A stretch of 64,000 nt of DNA. Origin: Planococcus versutus. GTDB taxonomy: Bacteria > Bacillota > Bacilli > Bacillales_A > Planococcaceae. A program made the translations under genes and the position numbers. Below the pieces are notes generated by a model, which saw only the letters and a program-made list of their open reading frames with translations, searched no databases and had not been told where the DNA came from. The DNA is taken from assembly GCF_001186155.3 (NCBI RefSeq), contig NZ_CP016541.2, forward strand, positions 6,676 through 70,675. Direction: 5' to 3'. This document shows, piece after piece, positions 1 through 6,085 of this stretch. Position 1 is the first letter of the stretch. Each line of letters starts with the position of its first letter.

Positions 1-416
1 TCACGCTGCCGTTTCCTGATGCGTTCCCGTTCTTCTTCTGCCATCCAGGAAAGAATCTGCAACACCAGATCCGCAATGAACGTTCCCATGCTGTCTTTGT
101 ATTGGGTCGTATCCAATAACGGCATATCCAACACCACAATATCCGCTTCAATATTTTTCGTGAGGTCATTCCACTCCTGAAGGATCTCTTCTTTGTTTCG
201 GCCAAACCGATCCAGTGAGTGAATATATAAAATATCGCCTTTACGGATAATCCGTTTGAGCAACTGATAGTTCGCTCGCTCGAAACTCTTTCCGCTTTGT
301 TTGTCCAAATAAATATCCCGATCAGTGATGCCCATTTTTTTCATAGCTTCCAACTGACGGCCTTCATTTTGGTCTTTGCTGCTGACGCGTATGTAACCAA
401 ATTTGCGATGTTCCAT
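1..416 (-). CDS. Serine recombinase (resolvase/invertase family), C-terminus outside window
   Basis: The frame begins at ATG 416 and runs off the left edge, so only about the first 138 residues are visible. They show the serine recombinase catalytic fold: GYIRVSSKDQN near residue 7 with the nucleophilic serine, DRFGRN near residue 65, and an E-helix region with MAEEERERIRKR. The C-terminal DNA-binding helix-turn-helix is not in the window. Enzymes of this family cut and rejoin DNA at res sites through a phosphoserine link. A three-part res-like site lies directly upstream (463-585), as expected for a resolvase that also represses itself. The family is clear; whether it acts as resolvase or invertase is inferred. 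Confidence 0.92.
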   Translation of the reverse strand, partial: MEHRKFGYIRVSSKDQNEGRQLEAMKKMGITDRDIYLDKQSGKSFERANYQLLKRIIRKGDILYIHSLDRFGRNKEEILQEWNDLTKNIEADIVVLDMPLLDTTQYKDSMGTFIADLVLQILSWMAEEERERIRKRQR

Positions 417-462
417 AATTCACCTCTATAAACGATTATTTCCTCTCATTATACCTGAAAAC

Positions 463-585
463 CGTTCGTAAAAGTGTGTGCAATTTCGTGAACGTTCGTA
501 AAGTCATTTCATACATTTACGAACGTCATTTTCAGCCGTTTTCAGCCGTTTTCAAAGCGTTCGCAAAAGTGTACTTTTACGAACG
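463..585. other. res recombination site, left copy (subsites III, II, I)
   Basis: Three inverted-repeat subsites with half-site CGTTCGYAAA lie upstream of the resolvase gene. Subsite I is 558-585 (28 bp, 8-bp centre), subsite II is 493-525 (33 bp) and a weaker subsite III is 463-494. The order gene-III-II-I and the 28-bp and 33-bp lengths match Tn3/gamma-delta type res sites. A tandem 10-bp repeat TTTTCAGCCG lies between II and I. A mirror-image copy is at 20113-20233. Confidence 0.75.
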
Positions 586-730
586 CTTTTTAATAGCGAA
601 AAGTTAATACGTATTCATCTATCATTTAAAATTCAGAATGGTAAAATAAGTATATAAACTAGATAAGGTTACCGGTAAAGGAAACAGGACTGAGTCTATC
701 AATGTGAGAACTTTGAGAGGTAGAGTGGAC

Positions 731-1000
731 ATGGAGAAAAAAGAGAAAGGTGCTTCGTCTGTTTATCTGATAGTTGCTTCAATAGGTATGGTTTTACTAG
801 GATTTGGTCTTTTAGAATATTTATTACTTGTGGGAAATCCGGGTACACCCAATTTCTTACTAACTTTTGCGAGTTTTTTTATTTTAGTTCATTACATCTA
901 TCACTTAGAAAAAAAGACAGGTGTTAGTAATAGAGTAATCTGGATCAAATCTCTCCTTGTGGCCCTATCTCTATTTATTCTTATTTCTATCTTTCATTAG
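731..1000 (+). CDS. Small membrane protein of cassette 1
   Basis: This is an 89-residue protein of unknown function. I chose ATG 731 over the upstream GTG 704 because GAGAGG sits 8-10 bases before it. Three hydrophobic stretches (about residues 12-32, 40-56 and 71-88) predict a small integral membrane protein with a charged N-terminus (MEKKEKG). It is the first unit of an array of single genes separated by 32-bp palindromic sites, and its stop lies 5 bases before the first site. I recognise no domain. Confidence 0.6.
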   Translation: MEKKEKGASSVYLIVASIGMVLLGFGLLEYLLLVGNPGTPNFLLTFASFFILVHYIYHLEKKTGVSNRVIWIKSLLVALSLFILISIFH

Positions 1001-1005
1001 AATCC

Positions 1006-1037
1006 GAATGTAACTTGTGCGCAGTTAAGTTACATTC
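1006..1037 (+). repeat. Cassette-junction site 1 (12+8+12)
   Basis: GAATGTAACTTG, spacer TGCGCAGT, then TAAGTTACATTC. The arms are inverted repeats with one mismatch at the inner base, and the spacer gives the site a direction. Site 1 of nine. Confidence 0.8.
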
Positions 1038-1068
1038 AAAAAATTTTTTACTAAAAAAACGAATACAA

Positions 1069-1422
1069 ATGGAGGTGTCTACAATAGCTAATAAAAAACT
1101 GACAGAATTCACTTTAAAAGATGTTATTGAAAGAAAGATAACTTTTACCGAAACTAATACGATTTACGATAAAAAAGACTTTGAAGATTACAATGCAGGA
1201 AATTTGGCAGCCCTTGATGAAATGTTGGGAGACATAAAAGAATCGAATGAGGAGGAGTTTGTTAAAAAGTATCTCGAAATAATGAAGGTCATATCTAAAC
1301 AGTTTGAAAAGGAAGAAGTTACTGATACTAGAGAAGTAGAAAAATTATCAGGTTATAACAATGCCATTGTAGATATCATGAAGTGTATTAACCCTTATTA
1401 TGAATATGATGTAGAAGATTAA
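1069..1422 (+). CDS. Hypothetical acidic protein of cassette 2
   Basis: This is a charged soluble protein of about 117 residues with no recognised domain and no signal or membrane segment. The start is uncertain. ATG 1069 has no good ribosome binding site. A strong GGAGGTG lies inside the frame at 1072-1078 and sits a normal distance from an ATA codon at 1084, which would give a protein beginning (M)ANKKLTEF. Use of ATA as start is possible but unusual. It fills the unit between cassette sites 1 and 2. Confidence 0.55.
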   Translation: MEVSTIANKKLTEFTLKDVIERKITFTETNTIYDKKDFEDYNAGNLAALDEMLGDIKESNEEEFVKKYLEIMKVISKQFEKEEVTDTREVEKLSGYNNAIVDIMKCINPYYEYDVED

Positions 1423-1492
1423 TTTCTAAATTTATACAAACGGAAAAATTTTTAAGTTGGCTGACCTCGGGTCCGCTAAAATTTGAATCACT

Positions 1493-1524
1493 GAATGTAA
1501 CTTGATGTGAATTAAGTTACATTC
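1493..1524 (+). repeat. Cassette-junction site 2
   Basis: GAATGTAACTTG, spacer ATGTGAAT, TAAGTTACATTC. It has the same arms and polarity as site 1. Confidence 0.8.
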
Positions 1525-1569
1525 AAAATAGGAGTTCAAGCAAAGATATTAGAAAAGGAGATATCGATT

Positions 1570-1731
1570 ATGAAGTTGGCATGGGCAATATATTTAGTTG
1601 GATTAGTGCTCATAATAATATATTTCAATACGGGCTCCACGGTAGCTTTTGTAATAGGGTTTGGACTGCAGCTTATAGGGTTTATTATTCAAACGATTAA
1701 CAAAAAGAAAGCTAATGAAAAATCAATATGA
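1570..1731 (+). CDS. Two-helix membrane miniprotein of cassette 3
   Basis: This 53-residue protein begins MKLAWAIYLVGL and ends KKKANEKSI. AAAAGGAG lies about 10 bases before ATG 1570. Two hydrophobic helices (about residues 4-19 and 24-41) are followed by a lysine-rich tail, so it is predicted to sit in the membrane with the tail in the cytoplasm. It is the only gene between cassette sites 2 and 3. The function is unknown. Confidence 0.6.
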   Translation: MKLAWAIYLVGLVLIIIYFNTGSTVAFVIGFGLQLIGFIIQTINKKKANEKSI

Positions 1732-1761
1732 GTTAATAAATGATTGGCGAGTAGAGGTTTT

Positions 1762-1793
1762 GAATGTAACTTATGTGCAGTTAAGTTACATTC
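1762..1793 (+). repeat. Cassette-junction site 3
   Basis: GAATGTAACTTA, spacer TGTGCAGT, TAAGTTACATTC. The 12-bp arms are a perfect inverted repeat. Confidence 0.82.
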
Positions 1794-1847
1794 AAATTGT
1801 TGTTTTAAAGGTTTTTTAACTAAAGTTCAGAAATGGAGGGATAAATA

Positions 1848-2228
1848 GTGAGATTAAGTGGGCAAGGTGTTGAAGAGAAATTAATGGCGACGAACTACAT
1901 TGATACAGAATTAAAGGAATTATATTATGATCACAGCAAGCATTTAGTGACCATAAAATATATGGGCTCAACGGATGATGATGTGGAAGATAGAGAGTAT
2001 ACCGTTCTGTTTAAAGAATGTTTTTCCGCCACCTTCAATACCTGGTTGGAAGGGGCGGAAGGAGATATCCCACAATCGCCCAATGACGTGGCTTTCTATT
2101 TTCATGACATTTCGATTAGAGGAATTGTAGTGGAAGGTGTTTCTCTTTATCAAGTTAAAATGGTTATTCCCATGATGGATTGTCAGATTACCTGTAAATC
2201 GATTGAGATAGTTAGAAGTGGAATTTGA
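1848..2228 (+). CDS. Hypothetical protein of cassette 4
   Basis: This is a 126-residue soluble protein of unknown function. GTG 1848 is favoured because GGAGGG precedes it at good spacing; ATG 1884 (MATNYIDTE) is a possible later start. The sequence is mixed and acidic with aromatic residues and looks like a compact alpha/beta domain, but I recognise no motif. The stop codon TGA overlaps the first bases of cassette site 4, so gene and site are immediate neighbours. Confidence 0.6.
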   Translation: MRLSGQGVEEKLMATNYIDTELKELYYDHSKHLVTIKYMGSTDDDVEDREYTVLFKECFSATFNTWLEGAEGDIPQSPNDVAFYFHDISIRGIVVEGVSLYQVKMVIPMMDCQITCKSIEIVRSGI

Positions 2229-2258
2229 ATGTAACTTATTGTGAATTAAGTTACATTC
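2227..2258 (+). repeat. Cassette-junction site 4
   Basis: GAATGTAACTTA, spacer TTGTGAAT, TAAGTTACATTC. Site 8 has exactly this spacer in the opposite orientation. Confidence 0.82.
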
Positions 2259-2302
2259 ACATCTGCTAATAACCGTAGTTTATGAATTAAGGGAGGTGCG
2301 AT

Positions 2303-2650
2303 ATGACGTCTTATTATTATTTGGCTTCAAACCAAAACATGACAGATGGAACAGGCTCTCTTGAGTTTTTAGAGGTGGATGCAATGAATGTTCCAGGCTT
2401 CGATTATCCAATCCAAAGAGAAATTTTTAATGGTATAGAAAAGGCCTGGCAGCTGAGAGAATTACACCAATATATTTCAAATCACATGGCACGTCATGCA
2501 AATTGCGTAATTCAGATAGCCCACTTACTAAATTCGAATCTGGTCGAGCTTAAAGTGCAGGAAAAAAACCTGTTACTGTTTTCCGAGTTGACGGATCCTA
2601 GACAACTTTTGCTAAATGAAAGCCAATTATTGACCATCAAAAAAGAATAG
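2303..2650 (+). CDS. Hypothetical protein of cassette 5
   Basis: This 115-residue soluble protein has no domain I recognise. GGGAGGTGCGAT stands before ATG 2303, a strong start. The N-terminus (MTSYYYLASNQ) is aromatic-rich and the C-terminal half carries hydrophobic heptad-like spacing. Its stop lies 10 bases before cassette site 5. Length and position match the other units: one gene, short leader, no visible promoter of its own. Confidence 0.6.
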   Translation: MTSYYYLASNQNMTDGTGSLEFLEVDAMNVPGFDYPIQREIFNGIEKAWQLRELHQYISNHMARHANCVIQIAHLLNSNLVELKVQEKNLLLFSELTDPRQLLLNESQLLTIKKE

Positions 2651-2659
2651 AGAGGTTTT

Positions 2660-2691
2660 GAATGTAACTTATTAGCAATTAAGTTACATTC
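2660..2691 (+). repeat. Cassette-junction site 5
   Basis: GAATGTAACTTA, spacer TTAGCAAT, TAAGTTACATTC. Perfect 12-bp arms, extendable to 14. Confidence 0.82.
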
Positions 2692-2713
2692 AAAAGCCCT
2701 CCATCACTGGAGG
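2691..2713 (-). terminator. Terminator of the 2725-2826 gene
   Basis: On the minus strand CCTCCA-GTGA-TGGAGG forms a 6-bp GC-rich stem with a 4-base loop, followed by GCTTTTG. It lies just past the stop codon of the minus-strand miniprotein. Confidence 0.6.
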
Positions 2714-2724
2714 ACTTACAGTTT

Positions 2725-2826
2725 TTACATTGCTTTTTTCTTAAATATTTTTCTTAATAAAAAAACTAATCCAATTAAAACGACAATAGTAATAACCATT
2801 CCTGGTACGCCAATATTTGTTAACAT
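2725..2826 (-). CDS. Single-helix membrane miniprotein of cassette 6
   Basis: This 33-residue protein has one hydrophobic helix (about residues 9-24) and a basic tail RKIFKKKAM. AAAGGAGGGACTAT precedes the ATG, a near-ideal ribosome binding site, and a terminator hairpin follows. It is the only gene of the left array on the minus strand. The layout resembles small membrane peptides such as type I toxins or regulatory miniproteins, but nothing in the sequence proves that. Function unknown. Confidence 0.55.
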   Translation of the reverse strand: MLTNIGVPGMVITIVVLIGLVFLLRKIFKKKAM

Positions 2827-2983
2827 ATAGTCCCTCCTTTTTGTATCTACTATTTTTTATTTCTAGTTAAATTTTAAGGAAACCACTTTATTAAAAATTA
2901 ATCAGATAACTATACCCGTTTATTTCTAATAAGGTTTCGTTTTTTTAAAATTAACAAATTTCAAGAGATTTTCTACTGGTTCT

Positions 2984-3015
2984 GAATGTAACTTAAGTCT
3001 AATTAAGTTACATTC
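2984..3015 (+). repeat. Cassette-junction site 6
   Basis: GAATGTAACTTA, spacer AGTCTAAT, TAAGTTACATTC. It is the last site of the left array and the outer end of the 255-bp inverted repeat. Confidence 0.8.
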
Positions 3016-3133
3016 ACTTCCTTGATTCTGCTAGCTTTACGGGAAAATCATTTCGAACTAATTTCACTAGAAAAAATGATACATTCAGAATGCTATTCTA
3101 TAAGGTTTTAAAACTTGAATCTCAAAAGATCTA

Positions 3134-3161
3134 GGTTTACATATCGCAGCTTGTCGGAAGT
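3134..3161 (-). other. dif-like XerC/XerD site A
   Basis: On the minus strand it reads ACTTCCGACAA, GCTGCG, ATATGTAAACC. This is the 11+6+11 layout of Bacillus dif, sharing ACTTCC and TATGTAAAC with it. The 6-bp centre is identical to that of site E. Confidence 0.7.
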
Positions 3162-3178
3162 CTATAAGAGCAAACTGG

Positions 3179-3210
3179 AGAAGATGCTGGTCCTAAGCAT
3201 CTTCTTTTTT
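3179..3210 (+). terminator. Hairpin terminator beside dif-like site A
   Basis: GAAGATGCT pairs with AGCATCTTC, followed by TTTTTT. A hairpin of this kind follows every dif-like site on the same side. Confidence 0.65.
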
Positions 3211-3238
3211 CGTTCATGTATGTGTACTTTTACGAATG
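3211..3238. other. Solo res-I-like 28-mer
   Basis: Half-sites CGTTCATGTA and TTTACGAATG flank an 8-bp centre. It has the length and half-site pattern of res subsite I, but no subsites II or III are nearby. Confidence 0.5.
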
Positions 3239-3267
3239 GTTTTCTAATTTTTGTTCCTACATACTTA

Positions 3268-3320
3268 CTTTTATTGACGGTAAGATTTCCATGCGTGAAA
3301 GACTTGGGTTTCAGTCATAA
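3268..3320 (+). pseudogene. IstB (IS21 family) C-terminal remnant
   Basis: One frame reads IDGKISMRERLGFQS followed by a stop. This matches the last residues of an IstB-type helper ATPase and the better-preserved copy near 57790-57837 (IDGKISMRERLGIHS). The downstream AATAAAAA is shared by both copies. Only about 50 bp survive, so this marks an old IS21 insertion or deletion end. Confidence 0.5.
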
Positions 3321-3440
3321 GAATAAAAAACTGTCTTCAACCGGCATGCATTTGTTTTGGTTTTTAAATAAATGTCATTGCTTTGCAAGAGAGAAAATTC
3401 ATAAGCGCCTTTCTTGAGTTTTAATTTAGAACGATTTCTA

Positions 3441-3704
3441 TTACTCCAATGCACCGATAAGTAACGGAGCAAAAATCAATAGACCAAATACAATCCAGAC
3501 ACTTGTTTGTGTGTCAATTCGCTTATCTAAAAACTCAAATCGTCCCTGTAACATTTTGTCAAGCGAACTATAAGATAAGAAAATCAGTAAAAATATGACA
3601 AATGCGGCCCATCTATTAGATTCAAGCATGGGATCGATAACTAAAAGATATATGCCCATGGAAATTAAAAAGAACAAAAAACTCAATAATGTCGATACTC
3701 TCAA
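3441..3704 (-). CDS. Small multi-pass membrane protein
   Basis: This 87-residue protein has hydrophobic segments at about residues 4-24, 32-46 and 68-85, so three membrane helices are likely. The start is TTG 3704, placed 8 bases after AAGGATGTG; the ATG just upstream is out of frame. It is alone between dif-like sites A and B and so forms one dif-bounded module. I recognise no family. Confidence 0.5.
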   Translation of the reverse strand: MRVSTLLSFLFFLISMGIYLLVIDPMLESNRWAAFVIFLLIFLSYSSLDKMLQGRFEFLDKRIDTQTSVWIVFGLLIFAPLLIGALE

Positions 3705-3997
3705 TTCATTTCACATCCTTTTAAAATCTCTTTCTAAACAAAGTTAAATAGAAAACAGAGTATTTTATCTATATGTATATATTTTATCAAATAATTCAGA
3801 CACCTTCGGAAATATTTTTAATGTTTCGAAAAAAATACGACATATAAAAAGTATTGGGAGTGTGTTTTTATTGGTTTTTTGCTTACATATCAGCTAACAT
3901 TTTTAGGTCATTTTATAATTTTGTACTTTAAAACAGAACCTGGTAGTATGTTTCGAACCTTTCTTAATGTACTTTTAAATAATAATCGATTGAAATT

Positions 3998-4025
3998 AGT
4001 TTACATATCATAAGTTATCGGCAGC
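3998..4025 (-). other. dif-like XerC/XerD site B
   Basis: On the minus strand it reads GCTGCCGATAA, CTTATG, ATATGTAAACT. The XerD-type arm is intact and the XerC-type arm differs at three outer bases. The centre CTTATG differs from that of site D (CTCATG) at one base. Confidence 0.65.
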
Positions 4026-4073
4026 TGCGCCATTAGAAAGGGAGATAAGTAAATCAAAGCTCATCTCTCTTCT

Positions 4074-4101
4074 TTGGTGTAAAAGTGCGATTTTACGAAT
4101 A
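4074..4101. other. Degenerate res-I-like 28-mer
   Basis: The right half TTTTACGAAT fits the res half-site; the left half is eroded. It lies 48 bp from dif-like site B, the same spacing as the res-I-like site has from site A. Confidence 0.35.
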
Positions 4102-4168
4102 GTCGGTGGTTAAAAACTTAGTGATTTAGAATCAAAGGCGAAGATCTGTATTTTAATATTAAAACAGC

Positions 4169-4197
4169 TTGACTATTGTTTTGAAAATTTGTATTAT
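4169..4197 (+). promoter_or_regulatory. SigA-type promoter of the hisS-like gene
   Basis: TTGACT, a 17-bp spacer, then TATTAT, 26 bases before the start codon of the leader peptide. Confidence 0.7.
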
Positions 4198-4222
4198 TAC
4201 TTAAATGCCAAGGAGGGGTCAT

Positions 4223-4273
4223 ATGCCAGTCCAACAACTGACTTTCGCAATTTCACATCATCATATTAACTAG
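4223..4273 (+). CDS. Histidine leader peptide (attenuator)
   Basis: A 16-residue open frame, MPVQQLTFAISHHHIN, begins 6 bases after AAGGAGGGG. Three CAT histidine codons in a row lie two codons before the end. TAGTCTT, which includes the stop codon, can pair with AAGACTA about 40 bases on, and a terminator hairpin follows (4334-4369) before the main gene. This is the layout of ribosome-mediated attenuation as in his operon leaders. When charged His-tRNA is scarce the ribosome should stall at the His codons and favour read-through into the synthetase gene. The layout is seen; the mechanism is inferred. Confidence 0.75.
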   Translation: MPVQQLTFAISHHHIN

Positions 4274-4333
4274 TCTTGCTATTGATATTTTTATATCTAC
4301 ATAGGAAGACTATTTCTGTTGAATCGTATAACT

Positions 4334-4369
4334 AAGCCGTTTGGGAGCTTATGTTTGTACGGTTTTTTT
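4334..4369 (+). terminator. Attenuator terminator before the hisS-like gene
   Basis: AAGCCGT pairs with ACGGTTT around an 18-base loop and is followed by a run of T. It lies between the leader peptide and the start of the synthetase gene. Confidence 0.65.
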
Positions 4370-4402
4370 ATTTGTCTAAAAAAAGAAAAGAGGGAAAAAC
4401 TG

Positions 4403-5698
4403 ATGAGGAAAATGGATTACCAAAATGTAAAAGGGACACAAGATTATTTGCCTAATCAAGAAATGATCAAAAGAAACATTCGTAGAACCTTAGAAGATAC
4501 ATTTATCGCTTACGGGTGCAATCCTTTAGAAACGCCTATCCTAAACTACACAGACTTAATGGCTTCTAAGTATGCAGGGGGGGCAGAGATTTTACAGGAG
4601 ATGTATCGATTAACTGATCGGGGTGAACGTGATTTAGCGTTACGTTATGATTTGACGATTCCTTTCGCAAAAGTTGTAGCAATGAACCCGACGATTCCGA
4701 TGCCGTTTAAACGTTATGAGATTGGTAAAGTATTTCGGGATGGCCCCGTCAAAGCCGGACGTTATCGTGAATTCACGCAATGTGATGTGGATATTGTTGG
4801 GGTGGAATCACAGGCTGCAGAAGCAGAATTAATGATGATGGCATTAGATGCTTTTAAGAATCTGGACGTAAAGGTAGAGATTCAATTTAATAACCGGAAA
4901 CTTTTATACGGGGTATTGCAACAATTTCAAGTCCCTGAAGATGTAATGAATCGCGTTATTTTGGTTCTAGACAAGGTAGAAAAAGTCTCGGTGGAGTCAA
5001 TGATGAATGAATTATCTCAGCTCGAGCTGACGCCATCTAGTTTGGCCCAAATCAAAGCTTTTATTGAATCCAAAGGACAAATGACAATAGATAACTTCAA
5101 ACGTTGGGATGAGGAAAATATTTTTTTACAAGAAGGATTAAAGGAGTTAGAGGAACTTACCTCTTACTTAGAGGGATTGGGAATTCAAGAAATGTGTATT
5201 TTCAATCCGTTTTTGGCGAGAGGATTGGAGATTTACACGGGAACCATTTATGAAATCTTTTTAGCAGATGGAACAATCCGATCGAGCATCGGAAGTGGTG
5301 GCCGGTATGACAATGCGATTGGCGGACTTTTAAATTCTGAAAAAACGTTTTCAACAGTAGGTATTTCATTCGGATTAGATGTTATTTTTTACGCATATGA
5401 ACTGTCGGGCCGTGTAAATAAAGGTTCGGCAATCGACATCTATATCATTCCAATCGGAACAATTAAGGAAGCACTCAAGCTAGCATCAGACTTACGATCT
5501 CAGGGCAGCCGAGTAGAAGTGGAATTATCAAACAAAAAGGTAAATAAAGCGATGGATCGAGCAAATCGTGAAGGGATTGCCAATGTCATTGTATTAGGAG
5601 AAGATGAAATCAACAGCGGTTTCTATCAAATGAAAAACATGTACACAGGTGTAATTCAAAAAAACCTTTTATCAGTTATGGACAGCCAAGTAAAATAG
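4403..5698 (+). CDS. hisS: Histidyl-tRNA synthetase paralogue
   Basis: A class II aminoacyl-tRNA synthetase of about 431 residues that should charge tRNA-His with histidine in the cytoplasm. Visible motifs in order are YQNVKGTQDYLP near the N-terminus, the motif 2 region RYEIGKVFRDGPVKAGRYREF, the HisRS signature RGLEIYTGTIYE, and motif 3 GISFGLDV. A full anticodon-binding domain follows, so it is a synthetase rather than the shorter regulator HisZ. I chose ATG 4403, after AGAGGG; ATG 4412 is an alternative. Control by the His leader peptide upstream is likely. It sits between dif-like sites B and C. As a plasmid copy it may back up or replace a host enzyme blocked by an inhibitor; that role is conjecture. 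Confidence 0.9.
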   Translation: MRKMDYQNVKGTQDYLPNQEMIKRNIRRTLEDTFIAYGCNPLETPILNYTDLMASKYAGGAEILQEMYRLTDRGERDLALRYDLTIPFAKVVAMNPTIPMPFKRYEIGKVFRDGPVKAGRYREFTQCDVDIVGVESQAAEAELMMMALDAFKNLDVKVEIQFNNRKLLYGVLQQFQVPEDVMNRVILVLDKVEKVSVESMMNELSQLELTPSSLAQIKAFIESKGQMTIDNFKRWDEENIFLQEGLKELEELTSYLEGLGIQEMCIFNPFLARGLEIYTGTIYEIFLADGTIRSSIGSGGRYDNAIGGLLNSEKTFSTVGISFGLDVIFYAYELSGRVNKGSAIDIYIIPIGTIKEALKLASDLRSQGSRVEVELSNKKVNKAMDRANREGIANVIVLGEDEINSGFYQMKNMYTGVIQKNLLSVMDSQVK

Positions 5699-5809
5699 CA
5701 GAAGTCGATTCTAAAAAGATACATGTCTCTTTTTCGCAAAGCTATTGAATGGAAAATAGTTTTGAAACCACTGGTTGGAAATGGTTTTTTGAGATACTAA
5801 AATATCTTT

Positions 5810-5837
5810 TGTTTACATATGACACATTATCGGAAGT
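5810..5837 (-). other. dif-like XerC/XerD site C
   Basis: On the minus strand it reads ACTTCCGATAA, TGTGTC, ATATGTAAACA. Both arms fit; the centre is unlike those of the other four sites. Confidence 0.7.
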
Positions 5838-5845
5838 TCCAGAGT

Positions 5846-5884
5846 AAGAGCAGGCGCTTTCTCTAAAGTATCTGCTCTTTTTAA
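5846..5884 (+). terminator. Hairpin terminator after the hisS-like gene
   Basis: AAGAGCAG pairs with CTGCTCTT, followed by TTTAAAT. It lies beside dif-like site C and ends the synthetase unit. The remaining stretch to 6085 shows no gene. Confidence 0.7.
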
Positions 5885-6085
5885 ATAACTTTATTATTTG
5901 TTTTTATCATCAATATTAAGAGAATATCAATAATTAAACAACTTTATTCTCTGATATCTGAAACACGGTCCTGGTATAGATGGTTTTCTGAGTTCCTTTT
6001 AAAACGACTTTATTATTAACGAATAGCTGATGTAGTAAGGAGAAATAATAAAAAAGCTCTTCTCTAAAGAGAGAGGAGCTATTTT

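Larger units (their letters stand above)
2984..3238 (+). repeat. 255-bp inverted repeat, left copy
   Basis: This block holds, in order, cassette site 6, a conserved AT-rich spacer, a dif-like site, a terminator hairpin and a res-I-like 28-mer. The same landmarks recur in reverse at 18313-18567 at identical offsets (dif starts 150 bp in, res-I starts 227 bp in), so the two copies have equal length. They bracket the 15-kb core. Confidence 0.75.
3705..4168. other. Intergenic stretch with dif-like site B
   Basis: No gene is visible here. It holds AT-rich DNA, dif-like site B (3998-4025), a hairpin (GGGAGAT to ATCTC) and a degenerate res-I-like site (4074-4101), then the promoter region of the tRNA synthetase gene. 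Confidence 0.5.

Noticed and set aside
1006..1037. Cassette-junction palindromes as integron attC sites
   Set aside because: They are only 32 bp, nearly symmetric, lack the R and L box consensus with an extrahelical base, and no IntI-type integrase is present.
1006..2691. Cassette-junction palindromes as plain rho-independent terminators
   Set aside because: Stems are AT-rich and no T run follows on either strand. Real terminators in the window (2691, 10861, 40438) look different.
3115..3417. A 100-residue plus-strand frame across the left inverted repeat
   Set aside because: It runs through the dif-like site, hairpin, res-I-like site and IS21 remnant, with no ribosome binding site.
4199..4402. 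T-box riboswitch before the hisS-like gene
   Set aside because: No AGGGTGGNACCGCG-like T-box sequence or specifier stem is visible. The leader peptide with His codons explains the layout better.
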